64,000 nt of DNA from Leptospira sp. WS39.C2 (lineage in GTDB: Bacteria > Spirochaetota > Leptospiria > Leptospirales > Leptospiraceae), in NCBI RefSeq assembly GCF_040833965.1, contig NZ_CP162142.1, positions 558,001 to 622,000 on the forward strand, read 5' to 3'. The first letter of the stretch is position 1; each line of letters begins with the position of its first letter. Both the position numbers and the translations under genes were made by a program. Positions 1-10,565 of the stretch are shown here, one piece after another. The notes below the pieces were generated by a model, which was given only the letters and a program-made list of their open reading frames with translations, had not been told where the DNA came from and searched no databases.

Positions 1-259
1 CTTTCGAATACAACATCCCTGTTTTGGCAGCTTTGATGGGAAAATAATTGGAAACAGCTTGGAGTTGAGAAGAAACAAATTCGGGTGAAATTTCATAAAT
101 GCCAGAAACACCATCTGGATTTTGTGCTGTGAGGCATGTGAAAACTGTAGTTCCAAATGTTGCAAGTGATGAAAATGTTTTGAGATCAGCTTGGACACCA
201 GCACCACCACCCGAATCAGAACCTGCGATTGTGAGTGTGATAGGGAATTCTTTTTTCAT
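1..259 (-). CDS. thiD: Hydroxymethylpyrimidine/phosphomethylpyrimidine kinase, N-terminal part
   Basis: This is the first 86 codons of a ThiD-type kinase; the rest lies beyond the left edge. ThiD phosphorylates hydroxymethylpyrimidine and its monophosphate in cytoplasmic thiamine synthesis. The visible part carries the family's N-terminal signature [14 protein letters not shown] at residues 12-25, which binds substrate and phosphate, followed by a typical LKTF helix and a [11 protein letters not shown] segment. The start is the ATG at 257-259, one base after the stop of the upstream alkyltransferase-like gene, so the two are probably co-transcribed. The family call is firm; the state of the missing C-terminal part is unknown. 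Confidence 0.93.
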   Translation of the reverse strand, partial: MKKEFPITLTIAGSDSGGGAGVQADLKTFSSLATFGTTVFTCLTAQNPDGVSGIYEISPEFVSSQLQAVSNYFPIKAAKTGMLYSK

Positions 260-260
260 A

Positions 261-599
261 TTATGGAAACCATCCGTACTTGCCAAAATCCAATTGATCA
301 TCACCTAAATCAAAGAAAACACCTTCGGATTGTAATATTTTTTTCTGCAAATCGGCACGGAAACTATCTCCTTTAAAGGATATCCTTCCTTGGCGATTGA
401 TCACACGTTGCCACGGAATTTTTGATTCTCTATCCTTTTTCAAAGAATTTAAAGCATATCCAACAGCCCGAGCAGCTCTTGGATTTCCAAGCAACAAGGC
501 AATGTGTCCGTAAGTAGTGACTTTTCCTTTTGGAATCTTTTTTACTACTGTGTAAACAGATTCGTAAAAATTCGGACTTTTCGAATTTGATAAACTCAT
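261..599 (-). CDS. Alkyltransferase-like (ATL) DNA-damage-recognition protein
   Basis: The 112-residue protein is the DNA-binding domain of the O6-methylguanine methyltransferase family without the N-terminal domain. It has the [10 protein letters not shown] helix at 22-31 and the RAARAVG segment with the presumed arginine finger at 41-47. At 62-66 the motif is PWQRV where the true methyltransferase has PCHRV, so the methyl-accepting cysteine is replaced by Trp. That replacement defines the ATL subfamily (S. pombe Atl1, E. coli YbaZ), which binds O6-alkylguanine and flags it for nucleotide excision repair rather than repairing it. I chose the ATG at 599 because the protein then begins shortly before the conserved domain; an extension to 692 would add unconserved residues. 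thiD follows directly. Confidence 0.88.
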   Translation of the reverse strand: MSLSNSKSPNFYESVYTVVKKIPKGKVTTYGHIALLLGNPRAARAVGYALNSLKKDRESKIPWQRVINRQGRISFKGDSFRADLQKKILQSEGVFFDLGDDQLDFGKYGWFP

Positions 600-665
600 C
601 GATTTTGTAATTATCAGCAGATGATTTCGGATTTTTGTAAATCCATTTTCTAAATCTAAAAAAAT

Positions 666-1544
666 ATGAAACTTACAGAATACGCAAAACATTTGTTACT
701 TGCTCCCAATTTGGAAGATAAATTACTCCCTCCAAATAAACATTGGGATGAAGAAATCGAACAAAATTCCATTCGAATTCAAAAACCTGGAAGAAACGAA
801 CGAATTCAATTTTCTGACAAAAAGGTAAAAATACCAAGACTTGAACATTTAAATTTAGAATCAAATCGAGGATTAACCCTACATCATTTTGCGAATCATG
901 AACTCATGGCCATTGAACTTTTTGCTTGGGCGATTTTAGCGTTCCCTTATGCCTCCAAATCCATTCGAAATGGATGGATTAAAACAATCGAAGAAGAACA
1001 AACGCATCTGAAGTTGTACATAGAACGTATGCATCAATTTGGTATTCAATTTGGTGAGATTCCTTTGAATTATATTTTTTGGAAACAATTGGATCAGTTT
1101 CATAGCGTAGAATCTTTTTCTGCTGTGATGTCTTTATCGTTTGAAGGTGCAAATTTGGATTATTCACAAGTGTATGCAAAAGTATTTTCTTATTTTGGAG
1201 ACGAAGTCACATCAGAGATCATGCTCACTATTTTTGAAGATGAAATCAAACATGTCAAAAGGGGAGTGAGAGCCTTTTCAAAATCGATCCCTGCTGAACA
1301 TAACTCTTGGGATCATTACCGTTCTCTCATTTCCTTTCCATTCACTCCAAGAAGGGCAAAGGGTTATTTATTTTTCCCCGAAACACGCACCTTAGCGGGT
1401 CTTGATGAAAACTTTGTAAACCAATTAGGTGATTATGAAGATGAATATACAGGAAGGGTGAATTTGGAATCAGTCAAAAAATTTGGTCTAGGTTCCGAAT
1501 TGATGCGTAAAAACAGACTTGATTCTCATCCGAGTCAGTTTTAA
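666..1544 (+). CDS. DUF455 family ferritin-like protein
   Basis: The 292-residue cytoplasmic protein has no signal peptide. It matches the DUF455 family: a helical ferritin-like bundle whose acidic and histidine residues probably hold a di-metal centre. Candidate ligands are in the HHFANHELMAIELFAW helix near residues 74-90, the EEEQTH segment near 108-113, and EDEIKHVKRG near 191-200. No member has a well-established reaction, so the function is left open. It starts 66 bases from the divergent ATL gene and is followed after 20 bases by a c-type cytochrome gene, which suggests a short operon and a link to redox chemistry, but this is inference. Confidence 0.8.
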   Translation: MKLTEYAKHLLLAPNLEDKLLPPNKHWDEEIEQNSIRIQKPGRNERIQFSDKKVKIPRLEHLNLESNRGLTLHHFANHELMAIELFAWAILAFPYASKSIRNGWIKTIEEEQTHLKLYIERMHQFGIQFGEIPLNYIFWKQLDQFHSVESFSAVMSLSFEGANLDYSQVYAKVFSYFGDEVTSEIMLTIFEDEIKHVKRGVRAFSKSIPAEHNSWDHYRSLISFPFTPRRAKGYLFFPETRTLAGLDENFVNQLGDYEDEYTGRVNLESVKKFGLGSELMRKNRLDSHPSQF

Positions 1545-1564
1545 AATCCTGTGAGAAGGTAGAT

Positions 1565-1966
1565 ATGAAAGTAAAGTTACTTTTGAGTTTAGGATTGTTG
1601 TTTGTTTCTTTCGGGTTTGTACTAAACGCTGAGAAAAAAGCAAAATCAGTCAAAGAGATGAATCTCCATGATTTTATGGAAGAGTATACAAAACCTGCGA
1701 CCAAGTTGTACGATAAAAAGGATAACGCAGATTATCTGAATCAAATTCTTGCTAAAGTTCCAGATATGGCACCAGAAGATCAAAAAGCAGAATGGAAAGA
1801 GATTATCGATGCAAAACTAGCCGTTGGCAAACCAGATGAAACTTGTAAGTCATGCCATACAAAGTTTAAAAAGGAATATAAAAAGAACTATCGTAAAAAA
1901 TTGATCCAAGTTCCGGAAGAACTTCTTGGTTTTCCCAAAGAAATCAAAGAACTTCTCAAAAAATAA
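1565..1966 (+). CDS. Small exported c-type cytochrome (cytochrome c'-like)
   Basis: The 133-residue protein has a signal peptide (KLLLSLGLLFVSFGFVLNA, residues 4-22) and one haem-attachment motif CKSCH at 94-98. The motif lies near the C-terminal end of a mostly helical, lysine-rich domain, the arrangement seen in class II (cytochrome c') proteins. It is therefore probably periplasmic with a single covalently bound haem. A ribosome-binding site, GAAGGTAG, sits just before the start. The gene lies 20 bases after the DUF455 gene and 33 bases before a porin-like gene, all on the same strand. Electron transfer or ligand binding are both possible; the sequence does not decide. Confidence 0.72.
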   Translation: MKVKLLLSLGLLFVSFGFVLNAEKKAKSVKEMNLHDFMEEYTKPATKLYDKKDNADYLNQILAKVPDMAPEDQKAEWKEIIDAKLAVGKPDETCKSCHTKFKKEYKKNYRKKLIQVPEELLGFPKEIKELLKK

Positions 1967-1999
1967 ATTCTATATTCCGCTCTTATGGGGCGGATTTTC

Positions 2000-3268
2000 A
2001 TGAAACATCGAATCATCCATTTTTTGAAATTCTCCATCATTCCTATTTTGTTTCTTTTTTATGGAAATGTATATGCAAATGATTCAGATGATCCTTCCTT
2101 AAAAACGGAAAACAAAGAACAAACTCAAACCAGCTCGGTTCAACAGGTTAACGAAACAAAGGCGAATGAAAATCATATTGTTCTACCTAAAAGTTTAAAG
2201 TTCGGTGCTTTTGTAGATACTTATTATTCACATAATGCCAATCATCCTCGCTCAAAAGAACGTGCTTATACAACTCAAGCGGTTCGTAATGATGAATTTA
2301 ATATCAATTTAGGATTTGTGGATGCTAAATGGCAGGAAGAAAAAATCCGAGGTCGTATGGCGCTTCAATTTGGAACATCTGTGAATACAAACTACGCAGC
2401 GGAAAGTAATCGCGATATCAGTTCCAATCAAAATTCTGTAAAACATATCCAAGAAGCTTATATTGGTTTTAAACTAACGAAGAATACCTGGTTAGATGCA
2501 GGAATTTATTTGGGGCATATTGGTCATGAATCTTGGATTTCTTCTGATAACTGGAATTATACGAGAGCCATGGCACTTGATTACGTTCCCTATTATTCCT
2601 CAGGTGTTCGGCTAACAACAAAATTCACAGATAAATTTCAATTCCAATTTCACGTGATGAATGGATGGCAAAACATTACGGACCAAAATAAAGATAAATC
2701 ATTAGGGACACAATTTAAATACCAATTCACTCCTCATTTTGTAATCACTGCAAATCAATTTGTCGGAAATGAAGCCCCCGACTTTGAAAGGAAACAAACT
2801 CGTTTTTATAATAATACAATTTTGGAATGGAAAGTTTTAGATTGGTTGGCATTTGCACTTTCTGGTGATGTAGGTGCTCAAAAAACTAAAGAATCTTTGT
2901 CTTATGAACCTTGGTGGAAAGAATTGAATCCTGTTTTACCAATTTTTATCAATCGCGAATCGAGAGTTTATAATCAATGGTATCATGGAACATTTTGGAC
3001 TAGTTTTCGTTATGAAGATTTATTTAGGCTTAGTTTTCGGATTGAACGTTTTTACGATCCGAAACAAGTATTAGTCCAAACTTATACAAGAAATGGATTT
3101 TTAACAAACGGATATACTGTTACATTTGATTTGTTACAATGGCAACCAGGTCTTTTGCGATTTGAAGCCATCCAAAGAGAATCAATGGATTCAGTTTTTG
3201 AAACAGATCAAAATAAAAGAACTAGAGTTGAGCGGCTGTTTGTTGTGGCAGCAACTGTCAGAATATAA
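2000..3268 (+). CDS. Outer-membrane beta-barrel protein, porin-like
   Basis: The 422-residue protein starts with a signal peptide (about residues 1-27, ending near NVYA) and a low-complexity polar linker rich in Glu, Gln and Thr. The rest is alternating aromatic and polar strands: FGAFVDTYYSHN opens the barrel, and it closes with LFVVAATVRI, ending in a strand-like segment. This resembles the putative BBP2-type outer-membrane barrels. The ATG at 2000 is preferred over the in-frame ATG at 1985 because a GGGGCGG ribosome-binding site lies six bases before it. A strong hairpin follows the stop. The substrate of the pore cannot be told. Confidence 0.75.
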   Translation: MKHRIIHFLKFSIIPILFLFYGNVYANDSDDPSLKTENKEQTQTSSVQQVNETKANENHIVLPKSLKFGAFVDTYYSHNANHPRSKERAYTTQAVRNDEFNINLGFVDAKWQEEKIRGRMALQFGTSVNTNYAAESNRDISSNQNSVKHIQEAYIGFKLTKNTWLDAGIYLGHIGHESWISSDNWNYTRAMALDYVPYYSSGVRLTTKFTDKFQFQFHVMNGWQNITDQNKDKSLGTQFKYQFTPHFVITANQFVGNEAPDFERKQTRFYNNTILEWKVLDWLAFALSGDVGAQKTKESLSYEPWWKELNPVLPIFINRESRVYNQWYHGTFWTSFRYEDLFRLSFRIERFYDPKQVLVQTYTRNGFLTNGYTVTFDLLQWQPGLLRFEAIQRESMDSVFETDQNKRTRVERLFVVAATVRI

Positions 3269-3297
3269 AAAAAACCTCTGGATTTTCTCCAGAGGTT
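3267..3297 (-). terminator. Rho-independent terminator of the RND efflux operon
   Basis: A perfect 9-bp stem (AACCTCTGG at 3273-3281, CCAGAGGTT at 3289-3297) has a 7-base loop. On the minus strand it is followed by an uninterrupted run of T (the A-run at 3267-3274), so it should end the efflux operon transcript, whose last gene stops at 3355. On the plus strand it lies directly after the porin-like gene and may serve as a weaker terminator there. Confidence 0.8.
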
Positions 3298-3354
3298 AGT
3301 CTCACACTCTATTTTTTTATATTAATATTGAAATCGCTTCTAATTTGTCGGAAT

Positions 3355-6300
3355 TTACGTTTTTTTCCTTTTTTTAGAAGGCTTTTTCTTCTTTTTAGTG
3401 GAAGGTTCATCATCTTCTTCTAAAGGCTCCTCACTAATTTCGTTTACGAAGTCAATAAACGGTATATGTTTTTTGTGACTCATTTCTTCTAACTCTTTTG
3501 CGTCAGGTTTTCTTTCACCAACAACAACTAAATATAAAGAAGGTAATATTGTTAAAACCAAACACATGGCTGAAAATAACCCACCTACAATCACTGTCGC
3601 TAAAGGCCTTTGAACGTCTGATCCAACTCCTGTTCCAAGTGTAGCTGGGATTAATCCAAGTAACGCAAGTAACATTGTCATAAGCATAGGTCGTAATTGA
3701 ATGACCGCTGCTTTTTTAACAGCTGCCTTAGTGGAAATATCTGGTTCTTCAATCAGTAAATGGTTGGTTCTTGAGACAAATAATACACCAGCCATTGTTG
3801 CAATACCAAAGAGGGAAATAAATCCAACCCCGCCAGATACGTTAAAGTAATATCCGCGAAGCAGTAGTGCATAAATTCCACCGAGTAGTGATAATGGAAT
3901 ACATGCAAGAGCGACATACACATATTTAAGGTTGCGATATAATAAATACAAAACTCCAAAGATGATGAGGATCGTAATTGGAATGACTATGGATAATTTT
4001 TTCCCAACCCTAGATAGGTTTTCATATTGTCCTCCAAATCGAATTTCATATCCATCCGGAAGTTTGATTTTTTTCTTCACACGTTTTTGGAGTTCAGATA
4101 CAAATCCCCCTTGGTCCCGTCCTCGGATATTGGTTCTAACCGTTACAACCCTTCTTCCTTCTTGTCGAAAGATCATTGTTGGTCCATCAATGACTTCAAT
4201 ATCTGCTAACTGAGATAAGGGGATCCTTTCTCCTTTTGGAGAAATGATTGGCATATTTTCAATCGCTTGTTTGGAAGCCCTATAATCTTTAGAAAAGCGC
4301 ACAACGATCCCGAAACGGGCTGGAGTTTTTGGAGGGATGTCTGAAGGGCCTTCATACAACGTACTAATCCGTTGCATACCAATCGCAGCTTCAATCATTT
4401 GTTGGATATCAATCACATTGATCCCAAATCTAGCGGCAGCTTCTCTGTTGATGCTAATAGTTAACTGTGGGCTTTCTGCTTCTTGTTCAATTCCAAACTC
4501 ACTAGCACCTTTCATCTCTTTGATTTCTTTGAGAACTTCGTTACCAATCCCACGCATGATTTTTAAATCATTCCCTGAAACAAAAACGGCAAGGTCGGCA
4601 ATCGTACCCATAATGGCTTCTGATAAGTTATCCATGATAGGTTGTGAAAAACTAATTCTGGCTCCTGGTAACGTGGCTTCTAAATCGTTTTTCATACGAA
4701 GTAAAAGCTCTTGTTTCGTAATTTTCTCTTTCCACTTACTATAATCTTTTAAACCAATCAGAACTTCTAATCTGTTCGGTGGAAGTGGATCAGTTCCGTC
4801 ATCATTTCTACCTAACTGTGAAATCACAACACTGACTTGTTCATTTTTATATACAGTTTGCCGGATCTTCGGCATAAACTTCCTTGCTTCTGGTAAGGAA
4901 ATTCCTACGGGAAAGAAGATACGAATGTTGAATCCACCTTCGTCCATTTCAGGTAAAAATTCAGTTCCCAAAGAGAACATACCAATCGCCAGGAAGATTG
5001 TAACAACACTGAAGGTATACCGAACTGCTTTTTTCGAGCGATCAACTATGAATTCGATGAGTCGTTTGTATCGAACTTCTATCCAATCGTAAAATGGATT
5101 ATGCCATTCAATAGGACCTGGGTTTGCCGACTCAAAATAATGTTTATAGATGATCGACATGATGACAGGGATCACAGCCATCGCAAAAATCAAGGCACCT
5201 AAAATAGCGAAGGATATCGTAAATGCCATTGGTTTGAATAATCGACCTTCAATCCTTTCAAAAGAAAAGATAGGAAGGTAGGCGAGAATGATAATTAAAA
5301 TGGAAAATAAAATTTCCGTTCCCACTTCGGACGCGGCATCTCTTGTAAACGCTAAGATCCCATGAGATTTTTCTTCTGGAGTGGCATCACGATAACGCCT
5401 CATGATATTTTCCACCATGATGACAGCCCCATCTACGATGATACCAAAGTCAATGGCACCTAACGATAGTAAACTTGCAGGAATTCCTGTCAAATTCATC
5501 AGTAAAAAGGCGAATAACATAGCAAATGGAATTGTTGCCACAACGACAAGCGACGCTCTTACGCTACCAATAAAAAATATCAAAACCAAACTTACTACAA
5601 CAACACCTTCAACTAATGTTTTTCCAATGGTACGAAGGGTGTAATTGACAAGATCAGTTCTATCATAAGTGTTTCGAAGTTGAACTCCTTTGGGTAGGTA
5701 GTTCTCATTGATTTCTTTGACTTTTTCCCGAATTCGTTCTCCCATTTCATTGGGATCACCCCATCGTCGCATCGCCACCAAACCTTGGACAGACGAATCA
5801 ACATCAATTAATCCTTCTTCTTCATTATTGATTGTATAACCCAAAACCCCACTCGGAATTGGATGAGAAATTTCTACAGAACCCAAGTCGCGAATGAAAA
5901 CAGGAACCCCATTCACTGTTTTGACTACAATGTTTTCAATGTGTTTTGGATCTCTGATGGCACCGAGCGATCGAATGGGAAAACCTTGTTCCCCTTGCAA
6001 AAGTAAATTTCCACCTGTGTTTAAGTTGTTTTCTTGGATGGCTTTGATGACATCACCAATTGTCAATTTATAACGTATGAGTTTGTCAGGTGACGTTACA
6101 ACATGGTATTGTTTTGGCAAACCACCAAAAGTAACAACGTCTGCGATCCCAGGAATTTGTAACATTTTAGGCATCACAATCCAATCTTGGATGGTTCGTA
6201 ATTCCATAGGTGTGTGGTTTTCTGAAGATTCTAAAACATAACGATAAATTTCACCAACAGGTGAACTCATTGGTCCTAATGCAGGATGGACATCTTCAGG

Positions 6301-6657
6301 GATGTCAGCATCTGCCACACGTTCCATAAGTCTCATCCTTGCAAAATAATCATCCGTTCCATCTTCAAATACAAATTGGAAAACAACCAAACCATTAATC
6401 GTTCTGGAACGTCTAACTGCTACCTTTGGAATTGCATTTAATACGCGTTCTATGGGAAGAGTTACCCTTTCCTCAACTTCAACGGCTGCTTTTCCAGGAA
6501 ATTTTGCAATCAATCGAACTTGTGTATCGGCAATGTCAGAGTACGCTTCTTTACGAATATCAATCCAGGCCCATATTCCAAATAAAACTGCAACGATAGC
6601 TGCAATAATGGTTGTTAATCGATTTTTAAGTGCTGTTTCTATTAAATCTTTAATCAT
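3355..6657 (-). CDS. RND-family heavy-metal-type efflux pump (CusA/CzcA-like)
   Basis: The 1100-residue inner-membrane protein is the proton-driven pump of a tripartite efflux system. It has the RND layout: first membrane helix at about 10-30, periplasmic porter domain, a block of helices, a second porter domain and a last block of helices. Near residues 398-415 (TM4) it has [19 protein letters not shown], with the two Asp of the heavy-metal (HME) RND subgroup rather than the drug subgroup. A lysine-rich cytoplasmic tail ends the protein. The ATG at 6657 is chosen because GAGGG lies six bases before it; the longer reading frame overlaps the upstream gene. It overlaps that gene's stop by 8 bases. 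The exported ion is not evident. Confidence 0.93.
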   Translation of the reverse strand: MIKDLIETALKNRLTTIIAAIVAVLFGIWAWIDIRKEAYSDIADTQVRLIAKFPGKAAVEVEERVTLPIERVLNAIPKVAVRRSRTINGLVVFQFVFEDGTDDYFARMRLMERVADADIPEDVHPALGPMSSPVGEIYRYVLESSENHTPMELRTIQDWIVMPKMLQIPGIADVVTFGGLPKQYHVVTSPDKLIRYKLTIGDVIKAIQENNLNTGGNLLLQGEQGFPIRSLGAIRDPKHIENIVVKTVNGVPVFIRDLGSVEISHPIPSGVLGYTINNEEEGLIDVDSSVQGLVAMRRWGDPNEMGERIREKVKEINENYLPKGVQLRNTYDRTDLVNYTLRTIGKTLVEGVVVVSLVLIFFIGSVRASLVVVATIPFAMLFAFLLMNLTGIPASLLSLGAIDFGIIVDGAVIMVENIMRRYRDATPEEKSHGILAFTRDAASEVGTEILFSILIIILAYLPIFSFERIEGRLFKPMAFTISFAILGALIFAMAVIPVIMSIIYKHYFESANPGPIEWHNPFYDWIEVRYKRLIEFIVDRSKKAVRYTFSVVTIFLAIGMFSLGTEFLPEMDEGGFNIRIFFPVGISLPEARKFMPKIRQTVYKNEQVSVVISQLGRNDDGTDPLPPNRLEVLIGLKDYSKWKEKITKQELLLRMKNDLEATLPGARISFSQPIMDNLSEAIMGTIADLAVFVSGNDLKIMRGIGNEVLKEIKEMKGASEFGIEQEAESPQLTISINREAAARFGINVIDIQQMIEAAIGMQRISTLYEGPSDIPPKTPARFGIVVRFSKDYRASKQAIENMPIISPKGERIPLSQLADIEVIDGPTMIFRQEGRRVVTVRTNIRGRDQGGFVSELQKRVKKKIKLPDGYEIRFGGQYENLSRVGKKLSIVIPITILIIFGVLYLLYRNLKYVYVALACIPLSLLGGIYALLLRGYYFNVSGGVGFISLFGIATMAGVLFVSRTNHLLIEEPDISTKAAVKKAAVIQLRPMLMTMLLALLGLIPATLGTGVGSDVQRPLATVIVGGLFSAMCLVLTILPSLYLVVVGERKPDAKELEEMSHKKHIPFIDFVNEISEEPLEEDDEPSTKKKKKPSKKRKKT

Positions 6658-7399
6658 GATATTCCCTCGTATTGAAGAGGTAACCCATCTGCAATAATAA
6701 CTGAGGGTTTCTATAGTCTCCTTGACCAACTCCTCCGCCTAACTGCAAAAAGAAGTTTCCAAGTAAAAAATCATAAGTGAGTCCAATGTATCGTTGAGTT
6801 AAGTGAACTCTTTGCCTTTCTCGGCTTTCATACTCTAAAAAGGTGGCAACATTAGAATCGATGGAATTGATATATGTTCGAATCAGTAAATCTTCTTGGG
6901 TTGGATCTCTTCTTGTATAACCTGGGATATTGACTCCAGTTGGATAAGAGGATTGTCCGCCTCGACCTACCTCAGGAGCAAATGGATTCACTTCAAAATA
7001 TCCACCAACAAGAGAAATACTATGGGTGATTACTGGTGTTTTCCAGAAGGTGTAACCCAAATCAATTTGACCACCTTTCCATTGGGGGCCCCAAACACCA
7101 CCTGATCCTCGTAAAACGATATCTTTCCAGTAATAACCTAGATTAAAATTGATGCTAGCTGGAGATCCAATAGAAGCACCATACACCCAAAAATTTGTAA
7201 TTTTGGGTAATTGTTTTTCATCCAAACTTTTTGGGTTTAGTGATTCATCAGCGCCAAACGCAGAATCTTTGGAATCTTTTGGTGACCACTCGGGTTTGAT
7301 TTCGTTTCCATTTTTATCTTTTGGATACGGTGAAGTTTGCGAATACAAACTTGTCCCTAAACAGAATAAGATTAGGGTAATGAATAATTGTTGTTTCAT
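6650..7399 (-). CDS. Small envelope protein within the RND operon
   Basis: This 249-residue protein has a signal peptide ending around LYSQ and a polar linker. A glycine- and aromatic-rich region follows, with alternating patterns such as [22 protein letters not shown], split here only by function: it resembles the strands of a small outer-membrane barrel. I do not recognise a named family. It sits between the membrane-fusion gene and the pump gene, with a one-base gap upstream and an 8-base overlap downstream, so it is translated with the efflux machinery. It may be an accessory outer-membrane or periplasmic part of the system. The ATG at 7399 is chosen since it begins the signal peptide cleanly. 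Confidence 0.7.
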   Translation of the reverse strand: MKQQLFITLILFCLGTSLYSQTSPYPKDKNGNEIKPEWSPKDSKDSAFGADESLNPKSLDEKQLPKITNFWVYGASIGSPASINFNLGYYWKDIVLRGSGGVWGPQWKGGQIDLGYTFWKTPVITHSISLVGGYFEVNPFAPEVGRGGQSSYPTGVNIPGYTRRDPTQEDLLIRTYINSIDSNVATFLEYESRERQRVHLTQRYIGLTYDFLLGNFFLQLGGGVGQGDYRNPQLLLQMGYLFNTREYHD

Positions 7400-7400
7400 C

Positions 7401-8408
7401 TTAAAACCCAAAACTTAATCCTTTAAGAAGTATAGATCCTTGGATGGCAACTTTTTCACCTGGAGAAAGTCCTTCAATGATGTTCACACGTTCCTTCGTT
7501 GAGATCCCGAGGACCACTTCTCGCCTTTTGAATGTTAAAGGTTTTTCTTCTACAAAAACATAGTTTTTGCCTTCTACAGTGACAATGGCAGTATATGGTA
7601 ATACAACACTGTCTCCACCTGTTTGTTCCGGAAATTTTACAACTCCAAACATACCTGGTTTTAATCTGTATTTATCGTTAACAACGATAATACGCATTTT
7701 GGCAGTTCTAGTGAGTGGGTCGACGTTATCACCAATTGCTTCTGCAGTTCCGATGAATTCTTCATCGGGAAAGGATGCAAAAACAACCTTTACTTTTTTA
7801 CCTTTTTTCAAAGTTGAAATCTGTGACTCGGGAACATCAGTGATGATCCAAGCTTTTAAACTTCCTGCAGTGCTTAACTCACTTGGATTTAATCCTTGTG
7901 CACGAAGTTTTCCTTCGAATTCTGCGAGTTCCGCAGCATCGTTACCTGAATCAGTTTCCGACTCCACCAAATCTTTTTCTGTAGCAACTCGGTGAACAAA
8001 CATATCTTTGATACGATTTAAGTTTTTATTGGATCTGTGTAGTTTGTTTTTTGCATGGATATAACCTACATACAAATCGTTTAACTCTGCAGATTCGAAG
8101 AGAATGATTCTGGAGCCATTACTTACAGATGGAGATGTGGAAGCGATAAGCCTTGCAGGTGCTTCTAAACTTACAAATTCACCACCTCCGCCAATCGCTG
8201 TTGATCTAACGATCTCAAGTCCAGGGCTATTAGGTTTGAAAACTATCCGTAAGCCATCATCGAAAACTTCGGCTTTTTCAGGATGTTTATGAGCTGGTTT
8301 TGCAGATTTGGAAAACACCATAAACAAAATTGCGACAACGATTAATGCTACTCCAGATAGAAGGAGGATTTTTGCTTTTTGGTTTAACGATTTTAAGGTA
8401 ACTAACAT
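7401..8408 (-). CDS. RND efflux membrane-fusion (adaptor) protein, CusB/CzcB-like
   Basis: The 335-residue protein has one N-terminal membrane anchor (about residues 15-35). It shows the adaptor pattern: a barrel-sandwich half near 75-100, a helical hairpin, the second half with [20 protein letters not shown], and a beta-barrel region with [13 protein letters not shown] and [14 protein letters not shown]. It would connect the RND pump to the TolC-like channel across the periplasm. The ATG at 8408 has a GAGGA ribosome-binding site; the longer reading frame runs into the upstream gene. A short His-rich stretch (HKHPEK) after the anchor could touch metal ions, which is only suggestive. Confidence 0.9.
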   Translation of the reverse strand: MLVTLKSLNQKAKILLLSGVALIVVAILFMVFSKSAKPAHKHPEKAEVFDDGLRIVFKPNSPGLEIVRSTAIGGGGEFVSLEAPARLIASTSPSVSNGSRIILFESAELNDLYVGYIHAKNKLHRSNKNLNRIKDMFVHRVATEKDLVESETDSGNDAAELAEFEGKLRAQGLNPSELSTAGSLKAWIITDVPESQISTLKKGKKVKVVFASFPDEEFIGTAEAIGDNVDPLTRTAKMRIIVVNDKYRLKPGMFGVVKFPEQTGGDSVVLPYTAIVTVEGKNYVFVEEKPLTFKRREVVLGISTKERVNIIEGLSPGEKVAIQGSILLKGLSFGF

Positions 8409-8409
8409 T

Positions 8410-9828
8410 TTATTCCTCAGATTTTGGATAAGTTTGGTTTTCGGATTTTGGGATAAAGATTCCTTTTCCCACAGCATAGTTTACATTTTCAATCGCTTCC
8501 ATTCGGTCTGTTTGTAGTTTTAACATTTCTACAACACTCGATCGATAGGTTTCGAAGAAGTCAGCAAACTCTAATATGGTGATGTATTTCTTTTCATAAC
8601 TCATGATCATATCTAACGATAAACTTCCATAATCTTTAATATAAGCATCGATGAAACGTTTGTATAATGCGTCTTTGATACGTGCTGATTGGTAGGCAAC
8701 AGCTACTTCGTTTTCGACTTCTAAGATATTGTTTTTTAATTCTTGTTTGCGTACTAAAATTGCTTTTTCAGCTGCTTGGATATTCCCTTGGTTGCGGTCA
8801 AAAAGTGGAACGGTTAACTGTGCAGTTACTCCCCAATAATTTTGAAATGCTGTACCACCTCTATTATAAACAGGTCCAAACGATAAATCTGGAATTGCAT
8901 TCGCGTATTGGAGTTCTAGATTTGCTTCTTCGTAACGTAATGTTTGTAAGGCTTTTTTTAGGTCAGGACGATTCTCGCGGGCAATCTCTACTAAATCTTC
9001 TAGTTTTACAGTGTTTGGAACAATTGCATCCAATTGTTTTTCATTGATTTTAGGAACAAACTCAACACGTGCATCTCTATAATGATCATCATTTACTAGA
9101 ATTTTAAGTTCAGCTTCTTTTTCATAAACTTTTATAGCTAAGTCTTCTCTTTCTTTTTTGAGAAAGAAAAGTAGGGCTTTTAGGCGAAGGTGTTCTGCTT
9201 GCAAAAGTGCTCTTCGTTTATATGCAAGTTCTGATGAATCCACGGTTTTTTCTATGGAGGCAATACTTTGGTCATAAAATACAACGGCTTTTTTATAAAA
9301 ATAAATAGTATAAAAGGTTCTTCTTAATTTTGTGATAAGCGCTCTAGTTAGATCGTAAAATTCTTGTTCCGAAATTTTTGCGTTAAGTTCAGCTACTTTG
9401 ACTCGTTTGTCAATTTTACCACCTAACAAAAAGACTTGTTGGACTTGTATGACCGATTGTCCAGAACGTGTGGTATCAAAATATCTTTGAGTAGGTTCTG
9501 CATATACACTTTGGTCAATGGCTATATTGGGATTTGCGTATAAACCCGCTTGTAAGATCCCAGCTTTTTTTACATCGATTTGAAATCTAGATGCAATCAG
9601 CAATAAGTTGTTTTTCCATAACAAAGATTCAGCGGTTTCTAAATCAATTTCTCTGGAAAATTTTTGGTCATCAGGATACAAACTGGACCCAAGCGAAGAC
9701 CTTGGATTATCGTCCGTTAATTGTCTCCGAAGAGCTTCACTTGCTTGTGCCATTTTTGTTTCTTCCGAAATTAGGGATGTCACAAACAATAGTGATAGAT
9801 AGATACCGATTTTGTAATAAACGTTCAT
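8410..9828 (-). CDS. TolC-family outer-membrane efflux channel (CusC/CzcC-like)
   Basis: The 472-residue protein has a signal sequence (about 1-20) followed by the two repeated helix-rich outer-membrane-efflux domains. Features include [20 protein letters not shown] in the first domain and [20 protein letters not shown] at the start of the second, with [10 protein letters not shown] in between the helices. It is the first gene of the operon and forms the outer-membrane duct for the pump at 3355-6657. The gap to the adaptor gene is one base. A partly dyadic sequence lies upstream at 9871-9900. Confidence 0.9.
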   Translation of the reverse strand: MNVYYKIGIYLSLLFVTSLISEETKMAQASEALRRQLTDDNPRSSLGSSLYPDDQKFSREIDLETAESLLWKNNLLLIASRFQIDVKKAGILQAGLYANPNIAIDQSVYAEPTQRYFDTTRSGQSVIQVQQVFLLGGKIDKRVKVAELNAKISEQEFYDLTRALITKLRRTFYTIYFYKKAVVFYDQSIASIEKTVDSSELAYKRRALLQAEHLRLKALLFFLKKEREDLAIKVYEKEAELKILVNDDHYRDARVEFVPKINEKQLDAIVPNTVKLEDLVEIARENRPDLKKALQTLRYEEANLELQYANAIPDLSFGPVYNRGGTAFQNYWGVTAQLTVPLFDRNQGNIQAAEKAILVRKQELKNNILEVENEVAVAYQSARIKDALYKRFIDAYIKDYGSLSLDMIMSYEKKYITILEFADFFETYRSSVVEMLKLQTDRMEAIENVNYAVGKGIFIPKSENQTYPKSEE

Positions 9829-9870
9829 AAGTTACCAAATGTTTTAAATTCTTGAGTGCAACGAATATGA

Positions 9871-9900
9871 GTGTACCTACCTTATTAGGTGAGAATACAC
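9871..9900 (-). promoter_or_regulatory. Imperfect dyad upstream of the efflux operon
   Basis: The region 42-72 bases before the TolC-like start has nested inverted repeats: GTGTA (9871) with TACAC (9896), and ACCTA (9875) with TAGGT (9886). It could be an operator for a metal-responsive regulator, but no regulator gene is adjacent and the arms are short. Confidence 0.25.
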
Positions 9901-9928
9901 TTCGGGATTCGTAAATGCCGAAAAAGGT

Positions 9929-10306
9929 TTAAACGAAAAAGATTGGAGGAGGAATGTTAAGGAGAAGAGAAGAAAGTAAATTGGGTAAAAGAATACCACT
10001 AGAAAGTAAGTCGATATAAGAAACGATTAGGTCTTCAAAAAGATCATGGTTTCTAAAATCATTGATAAAATCTAAAAAGTCGGCACGAGAACGACTGAGA
10101 GTTGCATTATCATCAATAGAAGTGATTTGAGGGTCATCAATTGTTGTGTCCTCAGCTACTTCAAAAGTTTTAGAATAGGACTTTTTGATTTGTTGGAGAT
10201 TGGCTTCAAAGTATTCGGAAACTGCATCCGATGTACTATCAAACGGGAAACCTACAGTTGCCACAAGTAGCAGTGCAATTAGTTTGTTTGACCAGTGTCC
10301 CGTCAT
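9929..10306 (-). CDS. Small secreted protein of unknown function
   Basis: From the ATG at 10306 the product has 125 residues with a signal peptide (NKLIALLLVATVGFPF), a polar acidic middle and a hydrophobic C-terminus. No family is recognised. The last residues read NLLSSLLLNIPPPIFFV, which resembles the end of the neighbouring secreted protein encoded at 10566-10907 (NLLSNQYLNLPPPV). An upstream in-frame ATG at 10375 would add 23 polar residues before the signal and is less likely. It is separated from the upstream gene by two terminators, so it probably has its own promoter. Confidence 0.55.
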   Translation of the reverse strand: MTGHWSNKLIALLLVATVGFPFDSTSDAVSEYFEANLQQIKKSYSKTFEVAEDTTIDDPQITSIDDNATLSRSRADFLDFINDFRNHDLFEDLIVSYIDLLSSGILLPNLLSSLLLNIPPPIFFV

Positions 10307-10424
10307 ATTGTCCACGAATTCCTTTATGGGTCTGTACTCAATCCTTAAATTAAATGGATTGTTCATGTTTACCAATTAAGTCAACAATTTGTACAGATTC
10401 TAATATAAGAGACGTATGATATGA

Positions 10425-10468
10425 TAAAAAAAAGACTGTCCAGAGATAGAAAACACTCTGGTACAGTC
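10425..10468 (-). terminator. Rho-independent terminator, distal of a tandem pair
   Basis: A 12-bp stem with one bulge (GACTGTCCAGAG at 10434-10445, CTCTGGTACAGTC at 10456-10468) is followed on the minus strand by nine T (10425-10433). It lies about 100 bases downstream of the secreted-protein gene at 10566-10907. Confidence 0.8.
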
Positions 10469-10514
10469 TGGAAAGTTTTGGCAAATGAGAAACATTTCTT
10501 TGGTAAATGAATAT

Positions 10515-10546
10515 AAAAACATCCTGTGCCCCTAACGGGACACAGG
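10515..10546 (-). terminator. Rho-independent terminator, proximal of a tandem pair
   Basis: The arms CCTGTGCCCC (from 10523) and GGGACACAGG (to 10546) form a GC-rich stem with one mismatch, followed on the minus strand by a T-run (10515-10519). It lies 20 bases after the stop at 10566. Confidence 0.7.
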
Positions 10547-10565
10547 TTAAAGCGGTAGAGAGGAG

